From the NCBI GenBank assembly GCA_023053545.1, contig JAKZAN010000004.1:8060001-8124000 (forward strand): a stretch of 64,000 nt of DNA, written 5' to 3'. Origin of the DNA: Lepidurus packardi. Lineage: Eukaryota; Arthropoda; Branchiopoda; Notostraca; Triopsidae. Shown in pieces: positions 1-10,544 of the stretch (positions are counted from its first letter, which is position 1; every line of letters begins with the position of its first letter). The position numbers and the translations under genes were made by a program. The notes under the pieces are model-generated. The model was not told the DNA's origin, ran no database searches, and saw only the letters and a list, made by a program, of their open reading frames with translations.

Positions 1-1339
1 ATGTGTGATTGTTATAATCACCAGTGGATAAGACTGATATACCAATGTTGGTCTCGAGAACGGTCTCGCTGGTCTATACAATTTTGGGTAGTCTCGGTCT
101 CGAAACCTGGTGATGTGAAGCCTGGAATCGTCTTGGAAGCGTCGTGTAGCGACTTTTGGAGCGTAGTGCAGCATCTTGGGAGTGTCTCGGAGCGTCAAGG
201 AACGTCTTGGATGATCCAGTCGCTTGGGAGCTGAGCTGAGGGGACGGGAAAGTGGTTAGAGGGTACGGAGCGATCTTTTCGGGGAATGTACCTTTCCCAT
301 AGAACGACATCTAGTGGCAATACAATATGTTGTTTTGGACATCTAGTGGCAATATATAGAAACATTTCTAAGCGCTTCTTTTGACAAACGTCTTTGAAAT
401 TATTTTCCATAAAATTTTCCATATAACAAATGAAAGGCCGGGAAATTCTCACCAAAAATGTTTTAATTGATCAAATACAGCAGTTGAGTTCAGCAAAACC
501 TCACATTTCAAATCATGGAGGAAAAAGGCAATATGACGAAAAAGCGCGTTGTTTCCGCTTTCCGTTGTATCCTGCCAAAAACACGTTTTTCATAATTTAA
601 AGTATATCCTGGGTACAAGCTTGAAGCGTATTTACAATTCCGACCTTTCGATGATAAATAGAACCATAATAAAGGAACTACGCATGTTTCTGTACTGCTT
701 AAAATACGTCAATTCAAAGCAAAATAAACAGACTAGTAAACGTCTATTAAACGTATTCAAGACGTCTAATAGACGTCTTTTAAACGTACAGCGTAAACGT
801 ACGTCTTTTAAACGTACAGCGTAATAGCGAATGTTTCAAAGTTTGAGTGGAACGACATCTGGAGGGAAAAGTTACAACCATTTGCCAAAGATTAAAAATG
901 AACCCGCGCGAAACAAAATAAATTGTTTTACTGGCAAAAGAAAAATCCCCTTAGGGACAATATACTTGACTCTAAGTGACGTTGCTTCGACGTGAAAGAG
1001 ACGATACTTTGAGCGTTGAAATTTGACGTTACTGCGACGTAAAGTGTTTAATCGGATTAAAGTTGGGGAAAGAAAAATTCCCGTAGGACTATATACTTGA
1101 CTCTGAGCAACGTTGTTTCGACCTAAAACGGACGATACCTTGGACGTCTAAATTTGACGATTATACAACGTAAAGGTGACATACAATTGGCAGTCCGTCT
1201 TAACGTCACAAAGTGACGTCAATTTCAGACGTCGGTGACGTCATTTCAACCATTTATCGACCAACTTGTGCTACTTGGGAAGGCTCTACAACCCTTCCCA
1301 TTGGCAGGAGAGACGGTGGTAAGAACACAGAAGTATTTG
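1..1339. other. Gene-free, repeat-rich left edge
   Basis: No coding region is supported here; the small open frames have no recognisable domain. The stretch holds a 17-bp direct repeat (306-322 and 338-354), an ACGT/GACGTC-rich zone from about 725 to 1240, and two diverged copies of a roughly 110-bp unit at about 937-1046 and 1069-1178. It looks like decayed repetitive DNA. Confidence 0.6.
937..1178. repeat. Diverged tandem duplication, about 132-bp period
   Basis: Two units share the order AAAGAAAAAT-CCC, TAGGAC, ATATACTTGACTCT, ACGTTG-TTCGAC, GACGATAC, AAATTTGACG and ACGTAAAG. Each copy is rich in ACGT and GACG words. No open frame runs through both. Confidence 0.75.
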
Positions 1340-2189
1340 GTAGGTTTAGTTTTCTTTGTCATAGCGACTTTGCGAAATTGAGATTCATTTCATAGATCTT
1401 TGGTAAGGTCAAGACTTGTTTCAAGGGCGAGATATAGAATCCTTGTGTCAGGAATGTATATATAGAGCATGCATCTTATACTGGTTGATTGGGAAAATGT
1501 TTAAAATGCATGGGCTCATCTGTCCTCGAATTTCTTGATTAAATTCAGGTGAATGACTTTTACCTGGTTTGACACACAGGAAAAATTGGCCTTTTTCTAC
1601 TTTACAGAGATTGGAATCAGTCAGAGCACATTAACATCTAAGCTTGGTTATACATACAAATTGTTACCTATCCTGTTCTTACAAAGGCATGATTCTTCTG
1701 ATAGAAGAATATGAGTTTTTATAAAGTGATAACTGTCTAATACCATTAACGTTTTTATTTCAAGGGTCATGACACTGGCGTTAATTGGGATCACCAGGTT
1801 ACACACTAAGATGGCAACAGAAATCTACAACTATTCTTTTTTTTTTACCAATTTCGAACATTTGCATTATTTGAATCACTCGAAAAGTTTGTCATTTATA
1901 AAATACATTCTTGTATTTGTAGAAAGTTGTTCTCCACGTCAAACGGAATACTGTAATAAATTTCCAAAAGAAGTAAAATCTTGAATTTGACCCATTATAT
2001 TGGTTAAAATAGGTACACAACGACAAACAGGATGAAGTCCAGTTCCAGGATATTACGCCCCCGGAACCAAGATACTTTTTCATTCTGCAGAAGTTAATAG
2101 CGCTATTCAAATTGGCAACCAAATGTGAATGAAAGTAAGCGTCATAAGTTAATAAAACTTACAGCAGTACTGCTAATACGCTCTTTAGT
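1340..2189 (+). repeat. Dispersed repeat A, copy 1
   Basis: About 850 bp matches 12028-12862 in the same orientation, with substitutions and small indels throughout. Similarity begins near GGTTTAGTTTTCT and ends at CTGCTAATACGCTCTTTAG; flanks outside these points are unrelated. No terminal inverted repeat and no conserved frame is visible, so the class is unknown. Confidence 0.8.
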
Positions 2190-2420
2190 ACAGTGGTTCC
2201 AAACCAAGCTTCACAATTTCGAATATGGGAGTATGAACCTTGCCGGGAAGGCATAAGGTAAGGAAGCCATTCCACATTTCGTTTACATGACGAAATAAAG
2301 TACCTCAACCGGTTTTTGATCCTAGTACCTCTCGTCCGCCTGGCTAGCATTTTATCGACTCTGCCACAAGTCTTCTTTTCAGAATGTACTATGGTGTCCA
2401 AAAAAATCTACCCAATGGAT
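2190..2420 (-). repeat. Composite repeat B, part 1, with tRNA-SINE-like segment
   Basis: This segment matches 16745-16920 in inverted orientation. Read on the minus strand it contains TGGCAGAGTCGATAAAATG, which fits a tRNA A box and D-loop, then GAGAGGTACTAGGATCAAAA, close to a tRNA B box. This order is typical of tRNA-derived SINE heads. The repeat is interrupted by the hAT element at 2421 and resumes at 6128. Confidence 0.55.
2413..2420. repeat. hAT target-site duplication, left
   Basis: The octamer CAATGGAT lies directly before the left end of the transposon and is repeated exactly at 6128-6135 after its right end. An 8-bp duplication is the hallmark of hAT insertion. Confidence 0.95.
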
Positions 2421-2578
2421 CAGGGGCGTCGCGAGGGGGTTTCCATTGGGGGGGTGGAGACCTTAGTTTTACCGACTGATGTAGTTGACGATTTTACCGA
2501 CTGTATTATAGTATTTTCTACCGAATATTAAAGATTTAAACAGTTATTATCGTAGTTATTTCCTTTAATTTTACGAGA

Positions 2579-2584
2579 TTTATT
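2579..2584 (-). terminator. Likely poly(A) signal of the hAT transposase
   Basis: AATAAA on the minus strand, about 28 bp downstream of the transposase stop codon. Confidence 0.55.
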
Positions 2585-2611
2585 GAATAATCCTCGTTCT
2601 GCACATTCCGA

Positions 2612-5600
2612 TTAAAAACAAACTTTCCTATTTTTCTTCGCTTTCCATCGCTCCAACAGGTCGCTTTGATCCATTTCGTCCGAAATGTCTTTTTCAGACG
2701 CCAACAGAAGGAGGTTTTCTAGTCGTTCGTCACCCATGACTGAGCGGAGTGAGGTCTTGATGATTTTTAGCTTGCTAAATCCACGTTCTCCACTAGCTGT
2801 GGTAACGGGAATTGTACGAGCGACTAGGTAGGCTTTCCATACTAGGGGCAGGACTAGTTTCATTTTTTTGGCATTCTCAAACAATTTGGGGTACAAATCT
2901 AGTGAAATTTCAGCACCAAATTTCAAATTGCAGTCCGCTTTAAATAGCTCCATTTCTACACGCAAATCTTCGGCATTAAATAAACCACTGGGAAACAGCT
3001 TAACGAATTCCGAACAGGCCTCGAGATCAAGAACTTGAAGAAGTTTAGTTACAGGGAGAATTCTTGCTCCCAATTCTTCGAGCGAGTCACGCATTTCATC
3101 AATAAGACACTGAAATGGAAGAAAAACTTTTAAATCCGGTATTTCAACCCATCAACCGTGAATTCGGAGAAGTTTACCTCCAAAACTCGTTTGCTCTCAG
3201 CGAGGTAAAAGTCGCGAAAACCAGCAGGTTTCGATGACGAACTGACAGAGTCCTCTTCGCCCCTAAATCTTGCTGGAGGGCGAATAAACCTGTGATGGTG
3301 GCGGAACTCGTACTCGGGATCGTACGTTTCGTCATCTCCATCCAAAATCCTATTTATGTTTTGGGCATGGATTACTGCAGCCTCCACCTGTTCCTCAATA
3401 ACAGAGTCGTCCATTTTGTCCAGAATAGCAATAGTTGCCGCAAACAAATCCTTCGCGCCAATTATATCCAACTTTTCTGCTTGCAGGCAAGTTGTTAATG
3501 AGCTTGTGACACTCATGACATGCCGCATAAAACCGACAGTATAAATAAAATCCATCTTGGTAACGGCTTTAAGAAGCGCGTTAGCCCTGTCCGTCGATTC
3601 CCGATCCAAGCTTCCCTCACAAGAAATAAGATGAAGCAGCTTGACAGTTTCAGGAAGGGCGCTCCATGCAGCTACAAGAGAATCTTTCCGTGCAGTCCAG
3701 CGAGTCGTGGACAACTTTTTCAGCATGAGCTTCCCTTCTACTTCCTCCAGCGCATCTCTGTACAATTGAAAACGTTTCGTTCCTGATGTGAAAAACACGT
3801 ACAATTGCTGCAATGTGCCGAACATGTTTCGCACGCTAGCTACCCGCTCGCACGCATGCTGCACAATGTTTTCCTCTCTGTGCGCTAAACAGCGGAAGTA
3901 CGGAATGCACTTTTGCAGTAGGCGTGAAACGTGCGCCTGGGCACCGTTATTTTTCCCCGACATGCTATACGTAAAGTCATAAGATTGGAAGAGAATCTTC
4001 GCAACATCAAGACCCAAACGTACTAGACAAGCTACTACGCAACGAGCAATCCCTTCCCCCGTCTTAGATTTGGCTTTGACAATGGCAAGGACCCTTTCGA
4101 TTGGGTCGCCATTTCCTTGCACGTATCGAACGCCAAAAATAAGCTTTTCTTCGTGACTGACGTCTGGTGTTGTGTCCGCAAAAATTCCGTAACATTCTGC
4201 TTTATTAATTTCTTGCACGATCTTGATCTTAACTTGCTCCCCGAGTACGCTAATGAACTCTTCAACCGATTCTCCACTCATGTATGTTACTTTGTTAGCG
4301 CGGTCGCTCCTACTCTCTATCCATCGACGAAGATCAGGACAATGACGCGACACCAGAAAAACTATCTGCATGAAATTTCCGTTGTGTTCATTGCATGATG
4401 CTCCTCGGAAGGCAAGCTGTTGCCGCGCAAGTGTTTTGACGATATCCAACAGCATTCGAATTATCTGTTGGTTTCGGAACTTTTCTGCTTCTATCCTTAT
4501 CAGCTGCGAGCTGTTTTCGCGTTTAAGTAGCAAATCTACACCGCCCGCTTTATTCGTAAACGAAATGAAACTTTGCAATGCAGCTCTGTGAGACTTGCTT
4601 GCGAAATGTTTCCTGAGCTTTCCAGGGTCGTCTGAACCTTTGCTCTTCATTTTGTTCCAACTACGAACTCCCTCAATAAAGACATCAGACGCTTTCGAGC
4701 GACCTAATTAATATAATAGCACGGATATAAGCGTCAAAAGAATAGGGTAAATTTAATAACATAACCTACCTAAAACATTGGGGAACAGTTTACATACGAA
4801 ACAATATGCTTTATCCATTTGGACACTGTACTCAAGATGGGGGAACTCCTGGAACCACGTATTGATGAAGCGGTTGGTGTGACGCACATTTGTAATAGAA
4901 GTGTTGACAGGAAAATGCATCAATTGAGGCTGGCAAGGTCCCAGATTGACCAAGTAGGACCTCTGATTATCCGACAATTTTTTGGGACGCAATCCAGGGT
5001 CGTGATCTACCGAGCAGTTTTCTAGTGAAAGCAAAGGTGCAACATTCTTGACTTTTAAAGATTCTAACGTTGTAGTCGACACTCGAAGGGTCTCTTCCAC
5101 TGCAAGTTTTACTTCATTCGCTACATCTAAGATTGCACAAGCCACTGACTCTTCATCGACTAGAGATGAGCTTTTAAAAGAAGAAATTACTCTGTCGCAT
5201 GCTGTCAATTTTTCTTTTAAGATCTCTAGGGATCCAAGGCAAGAAAATATGTCATACTTTTCTGTCATATTTTCACATTCGACTGAGACAAATCCAGGTA
5301 CGGGAGATGATTCTTCAATGACTATGCTATCCATTTCAAAGCTTCGTGCTTCCTCGTTTACATCAGGTATATCCTCAAGGTCTAGGTCTCCACACTCCTC
5401 TTTAATACCTCCCGTTTTTTGAACAACAGAATCACAGTTCGACTTATCCACGTTATAAGGCACTTCCGTAATTTCTTGGGAATTATCACCCGCTTTACTT
5501 GCGGGGTTACCAGTTGGCGTGCACGTTTTCTTACACAGCGCTGCAGCGACAAATGGGTTTGCAAACTTGGCAACTCTTTCCCACTTCGGTGCACCTACGT

Positions 5601-5769
5601 GTGCTGGATGCATTTTCATGTAGTGTAGATTAATATAGTCCTTACTGATTTCCGCATTACAAATTAAGCATCGTACAAGGTACCTATTGGAACGTTCCTT
5701 TTTGTCCATCTTAAGGCGCTTTGGTTCAGGCAGTGAAGACATCGTACGTAAAAACACGTGTGTACGCAA
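2612..5769 (-). CDS. hAT transposase, zinc-finger MYM/TTF type, 3 exons
   Basis: The enzyme excises and reinserts DNA using an RNase H-like DDE fold. Exons by frame and splice signals are 5769-4770, 4703-3178 and 3109-2612; the introns are 66 and 68 bp. The joined frame is open, about 1,007 residues. Exon 1 carries an early Cys-Cys-His-His-like motif (LVRCLICNAE...LHYMKMHP) and a TTF-type zinc finger ending in AYCFVCKLFP, completed by the start of exon 2 (W-K-M...HFASKSHRAAL). Exon 2 is the DUF4371 catalytic core: FADTTPDVSHEEKL and SYDFTYSMSGKNNGAQAHV supply the two aspartates, with LSTTRWTAR following. Exon 3 has the C-terminal dimerisation region (ASGERGFSKLKIIKTSLR, ERLENLLLLASEKDI). Start choice is open between 5769 and the ATG at 5742. 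No disabling mutation was found. Confidence 0.9.
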
Positions 5770-5811
5770 GAACTGCTAGAACCGCAGTGCCCCCAAAGCA
5801 GAACAAAGAGC

Positions 5812-5903
5812 ACCGTCCTAATGGCCCGCAACTATTATGGCTAAGCAGGCTTTTCGCAGCACTGTTTTCAGGCGCAAGTGGCGGGCCATTAGGGCAGTAC
5901 GGT
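5812..5903. repeat. Imperfect inverted repeat inside the hAT leader
   Basis: Arms 5812-5829 and 5881-5903 pair as ACCGT-CCTAATGGCCCGC, with five extra bases in the right arm. It lies just upstream of the transposase start. It could be a tiny nested MITE or a hairpin affecting transposase expression. Confidence 0.6.
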
Positions 5904-6127
5904 TTGTTGGGGTCGGTTTTTTTTTAAAGGTACTGTAATGGACATTAACAATAGACCTCACCAGGAGTAGCTTCTACGAGATTCACTTTATCTATTGTAG
6001 CATTTGAAAATTTTATTTTCATTTTCCGAATTTTACCGACGGCGACCCAAATTTTACCGAATCGGTTTTTGGCCAATTATTGGGGGGGTGGTGCACCCCC
6101 CCAAACCCCCCCCTCGCGACGCCCCTG

Positions 6128-6135
6128 CAATGGAT
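6128..6135. repeat. hAT target-site duplication, right
   Basis: Exact second copy of CAATGGAT, abutting the right inverted end. Confidence 0.95.
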
Positions 6136-6610
6136 ACCACAGAGATAGCTTATCCAATTATTTTTTCTTAGCTTTTACTGGCCAGTGGGTTTAAATTCTC
6201 TTTCGTTCCCTTCTTTCATGTCCAAAGCAAACCGAACTTCTAAATCGTGTTCAGATTAAACCACAAATTTCTCTTACACTTTCACGCCTTTTATCGCAAA
6301 GCCTGTAAAGGGAATAACCGTTTTGACCTTGTCTGAACGAGCTTTAAGAATTCGGCTTGGTTTGGACGCCGAAGAAGGAAATGAATGAGCAGTTTAAACC
6401 AACTGGACAGCATAAGCCAAGAGAAAATATTTGGATAAGCGATCTATTCGGTAGATTTTCTGGATACCATAGTTAACCAAGAGCCTTTCTTACGAATCCT
6501 CAACAGGTACGGAATAATCTAGAGTGTCTTTAGTCACGACCAGTAGAAAACGCCACAAGACTTGATAGAAATTTTAGGTAATCCGTTCGAGTTAAAAGAA
6601 AATTTAAGTT
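6128..6610 (-). repeat. Composite repeat B, part 2
   Basis: Continuation of repeat B after the hAT insertion. The part 6470-6604 matches 16612-16740 in inverted orientation with few differences. The part 6136-6470 is absent from the second copy. No coding frame is recognisable. Confidence 0.7.
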
Positions 6611-6891
6611 GTATTAAACAATATGTCGCAAACAAGTTAGTGTAGGATCACTAGTAACACTTCTTAATATGCAAAACAACCATTAGGGTGAGGTTTGCCG
6701 ACAGAGTCCAGTTGTAGTATCGCGACCTGTTCCTGGTGGGCAAGCAGAAGTAGGAGGCCAGTCAAGTATGTACATTGACCAGCCTACGGAGTTTCTAGCC
6801 GGGCCGTAAAACGCAACAAAAACGCAACAAATGAAAATAATTTGTCAAGAGATATAAAATTAACGTAACATTTCAGTGTCCTGTAGAGATT
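6611..6891. other. Spacer below the TRPA gene
   Basis: AT-rich sequence between repeat B and the TRPA stop codon, presumably including its 3' untranslated region. I see no clear AATAAA in the sense of the gene. Confidence 0.5.
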
Positions 6892-9800
6892 TTAAGTAGT
6901 AACTTGGGTATATGTACGTTGTAAAAGACGCATCATTTCCACCTGGTTCTCTGAAATAGACTTGATCGCTTGGCTTAACCCTTCGAATTTGTCTTTTATG
7001 TCGTGATTAGCTAATATAGTCTCGGATTCTTTCGCAGTTTTGACAACTCGATTCTCCGAAAGTGTTGCTACTATTTGGCGCAATGTTTCGAGTTTTTCTT
7101 CCAACTTGTCGTTAGCTAAGTAACTAGATTCTTTTGCGCTGTGCATTTCCTTCAAGCGCTCACAAGCGGCTTCAATATTTTCATAAGGTAACGAAAATTC
7201 ATTGTGGCATCTGCACATTGGAATGCCAATAACGTCCTATTTAAAAAAAATTTACACGAGTAAATAAAAGCTTGCCTCATCTATTATCTCCTCATCTTTA
7301 CGTACTTTGGTTGAAACCCTTGTACCTCGATGATTTGGGTACACAGTGTAAGCTTTGTTAGGCAAACAACGTTCAAACAGCAGTGTACTGTAGCGTTGCA
7401 TGCAGGGTCGCAATGAAGGCATGCGTAAGAACAACCGACAGCAATTTGCATCAGGTAAATGCCGCAACCAACGAAATGGTGGGTAGTTGGATAAGAAATG
7501 GAAAGGATCGCCTAGCAGCATGGCTTCGATGTATGAAATCAGCGCAACTAAGTTAGCGTATTTGAAAGTTTCAGCCTAAAATTGCAATCTTGTTAGTTTT
7601 TCTCTAAAGGTAAAATTCTGTCTGATATTTTCGTTTTCTTACTTCGCTGTATATGGCTTGGGTATCACTAACGGCCAAACCGTTCAGCAAATTCAGCAAG
7701 ACGACAGTGATGAGGAACACGAAAGTGAGGAATATCAAGCGGCTAATTACGGGCGACATATGGAAAGGTAAATCGCTAAACTCCAATTCGCCAGTCATCA
7801 TAGCGACCATTTTGAGTATCGTTAGTAGAAGCGTTTGAAAGTTTTCGTTTTTGTTGTCTTCAGCAGGCTCGCTTGTAGTGGCGTTAGCTGGATTCTCGTC
7901 AGTATTGCTGGATGCAGGGTTTTTGAAGAGAAGGTGGAAGCTGAGGGCGAAGCCGAAGATCAGGATTGAGTACCAAAGCAGTAGTTTAAAGAAACTTCGT
8001 GTAACACTGGTAAAGGTTTCTACTAAAATGGACAATTTCGGCTCGCGACCGATCAGGAGCAAAAACGCAGCCCATGCACATAATACAGCCATGGCTGAAT
8101 AATGTCGAACAGATTCTGATTCTTCGGAATATACGAGTATTACGCCAGTATTGATAATCATTCCTATTTAGTAGAACATTGCTTCAAATAACGTCTTAAA
8201 TATCAGAGTATAGCCTTTACCGAGCTCGAAATAGTTTTCTACGCACCACACGTACCGCATTGGAGCAATACCGAATTGGAAAAATTCTCGCAAGAAAAGT
8301 ATTGCTACCAAGAAGGCGAGCACGTACCACAGGATGCTTAATCCTATCTACAAAAGGTATTTTTCTTGCATTATTGTGTATATTTGCGTTATTTAATAGT
8401 TTTGTGTTATACTTGTGGGTCACTAGGAGAACCCATGTAGATACTTTCTTTCGTCTGCTCCCGCACCAGTACGTACGACGTTAATACAAGAACGGCGAAG
8501 AGATAGATGAACAGATTGACGTAGAAATATCTTCTAATCTTGTGCCATTTAAGCAGTAAGAAGCTTGTCACCACCGGATGCCGTAGTAAGTATTTGTGGC
8601 GATCGGAGCAACTCAAGTACCATAGCGCTTCCGATTCCGGATAGCAACCATCTCCATTTGTATGATCCAAATCTAAGTGTTTTGATTTTTTATTGTGAAT
8701 ATAAATTTCAATTCTAAAATTCAAAGATGACTATTATTTACACTTACGTGATAGATTTTCGTACGGACTGTCAGTTTTGGGAATGAAATTTCCACTTTCT
8801 TTATCTTCCAAGCGTTTCGTACCGGAAGCTATATCTCCGTTGGCGTAATTAACGCAATTATTTTGGGCTTTGCTGGCGAGAAAACTGTACTTGAACGTTA
8901 TATGATAGTCGCGCGATGCTCGACCTTCATCCTTGTTTTGATCTATGCATTCATCAAGGAACGTTTCTAAAGTAGTCGGTAGCATATTTTTAATGGGCGT
9001 TTCATTCAAAACGTTTTTGCTTCCCAAACTAGCGCCGTGACGCAGCAAAAGTAAGACAGCATCTTCAACTCCAGTTTGAACTGTGTAATGTAATGCAGTG
9101 TTTCCAAGCACGTCACGAGAATCGATATTCTTAACGGTTTCCTTTGACCGGAGGAGAATACTTAGGCACTCCAAGTATTGTGAACGATTTTCGCTTAGGC
9201 GCAGTACTACCTTGTGGAGTGCTGTTTGCCTGGATTTGGGTGAGTCAAATGCATTGACCTCTGTAATAGGATTTGCTAGAAGCACTTCAAGTATTTTCGC
9301 ATTGCCATTGTAAGCAGCTAGGACAATGGGAGGGCGAGATTCGTAATAAGAAAACAAGTTTGGGTTGACTCCTGCCTCGAGTAATAGCCATAAGCATTCC
9401 ACTGAGCCTTCTTGTATACAATACTGAATGCAAGTAAGGCTCTGGGTCGTGTCGTCCAACTGAGCTGAAGTAGGACCTACAGTTTAAACATTATCATTCA
9501 AATTTCGTTAATTCTTTTTTTATACTTGGTAAGCATTTTAGTAGTTCTTGCAGTTGAACGTGATCTTTACGACGGATCATATCCCGGATTTGGTCGCTAG
9601 GGTTGATCTCGCCAAGTGGCTGATCTTGCTGAGCAGTTAAATCAATGAGTTCTTCGATTTCTGGCATAGATTTCTAGAATTTCGGAAAGCATCGTTAAAG
9701 GGTATGCGATTTATATCTAACAAGATCTTTATCGATTTGTAAATAAGAATAGGGAAGTAGTATGGTAAGTTTGCACTCACTTGCGTCTTCTTTACAGCTT

Positions 9801-10544
9801 GTCTGACTTGCTCGTTTACTTTGGCTCCATGATTGATCAGGGTTTTTATGGCAAAGCCGTTTTGTTTCCAAACGGCCCATTCAAGTGGCGTCCGACCCCT
9901 ATCGTCTTCGGCTTCTAAGTCAACTTTAGGATGTTCGAGCAGTAACTGGAAACACTTGGCAAACTTGGATTCTTTGCTAGATGGGAACGGCAAGGTTGGA
10001 AACCTGATCGTGGGTGAATCTTTCAATTCCTTCCATGTACTCATTACTACATGCAAAGGAGTTTGACGACTATGACCATCTCTCCCATTTACCTATTATC
10101 GCAAAGATCAGGGTAACGTATTACTTTATTTGAAAAATTGCCTAACATGGAGCTTTAAAGATTTTGTAATTTAAAATAATTATATATACTTACATCTGCC
10201 CCACCTTCTAGTAATAGCTCAACACAATTATGGTGAGCATTAAAACAGGCCATGTGCAAAGGCCGGGTACTTTTCTCGGGATTATAAGTATCCACTTCAG
10301 CATCATGTTTGATTAGAAGCGTTAGGAAATCAGCTTGTCCGTTGTGACAAGCTAGCTGTAAGCAAGTGGTGTAGTGTGGGTACTCATGATGTTTGTTTAT
10401 CTCTTCAGGCTCGGCGTCATCAAGTAGTCTATCGAAGGTTTTTATATCGTTGCGTTGTAAGGCGCTTAACAGTTCCGCAGCTACATCCATGCAGTTCGCC
10501 AAACATTGACTGTCGCGGGATTCTTGACCCACCAAACGGGACAT
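6892..10544 (-). CDS. TRPA-family cation channel, painless-like, 9 exons
   Basis: A plasma-membrane non-selective cation channel; painless and its relatives act in nociception and thermal sensing (family knowledge). Exons: 10544-10194, 10092-9781, 9673-9526, 9476-8748, 8672-8413, 8347-8221, 8163-7643, 7575-7306, 7236-6892. All joins keep frame, giving about 1,020 residues (Drosophila Painless is about 910). Residues 1-500 hold about eight ankyrin repeats (RPLHMACFNAHHNCVELLLEGGA, TALHYTVQTG). The pre-S1 linker has LLRHPVVTSFLLLKWHKIR. S1 is about 565-586, S2 603-621, S3-S4 644-681, S5 700-722, pore FQTLLLTILKMVAMMTGELE about 751-770, S6 783-806. The tail is coiled-coil with a 34-residue tandem repeat. 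Introns are 57-102 bp except where noted; the donor of exon 8 (AAA|GTACGT) was chosen because the other in-phase donor leaves a 21-nt intron. Pyrexia-like is the main alternative name. Confidence 0.93.
6934..7137 (-). repeat. 34-residue tandem repeat in the TRPA C-terminal tail
   Basis: Two adjacent 102-nt units (7137-7036 and 7035-6934) encode AKES...LAN...K-E-L-Q-I...SEN-V patterns that align without gaps. Both are predicted helical and fall in the cytoplasmic coiled-coil of the channel. Confidence 0.8.

Larger units (their letters stand above)
2421..6127 (-). mobile_element. Complete hAT DNA transposon (TTF/DUF4371 type)
   Basis: A 3,707-bp element is bounded by 19-bp inverted ends, CAGGGGCGTCGCGAGGGGG on the left and its complement on the right, with an exact 8-bp target duplication. 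It encodes one transposase on the minus strand. TTTTACCGA words recur near both ends (about 2467, 2492, 6031 and 6052), in the same orientation, and may be subterminal binding sites. A 100-bp imperfect inverted repeat sits upstream of the gene (5812-5903). Intact ends, exact duplication and an open frame argue for a recent insertion. Confidence 0.95.

Noticed and set aside
5812-5903. Inverted repeat as an independent full MITE
   Set aside because: No clear target duplication; kept only as an inverted repeat within the hAT leader.
8673-8724. Upstream acceptor for TRPA exon 5 near 8711
   Set aside because: Entering there in the required phase meets a stop; the acceptor CACTTAG before 8672 keeps the frame.
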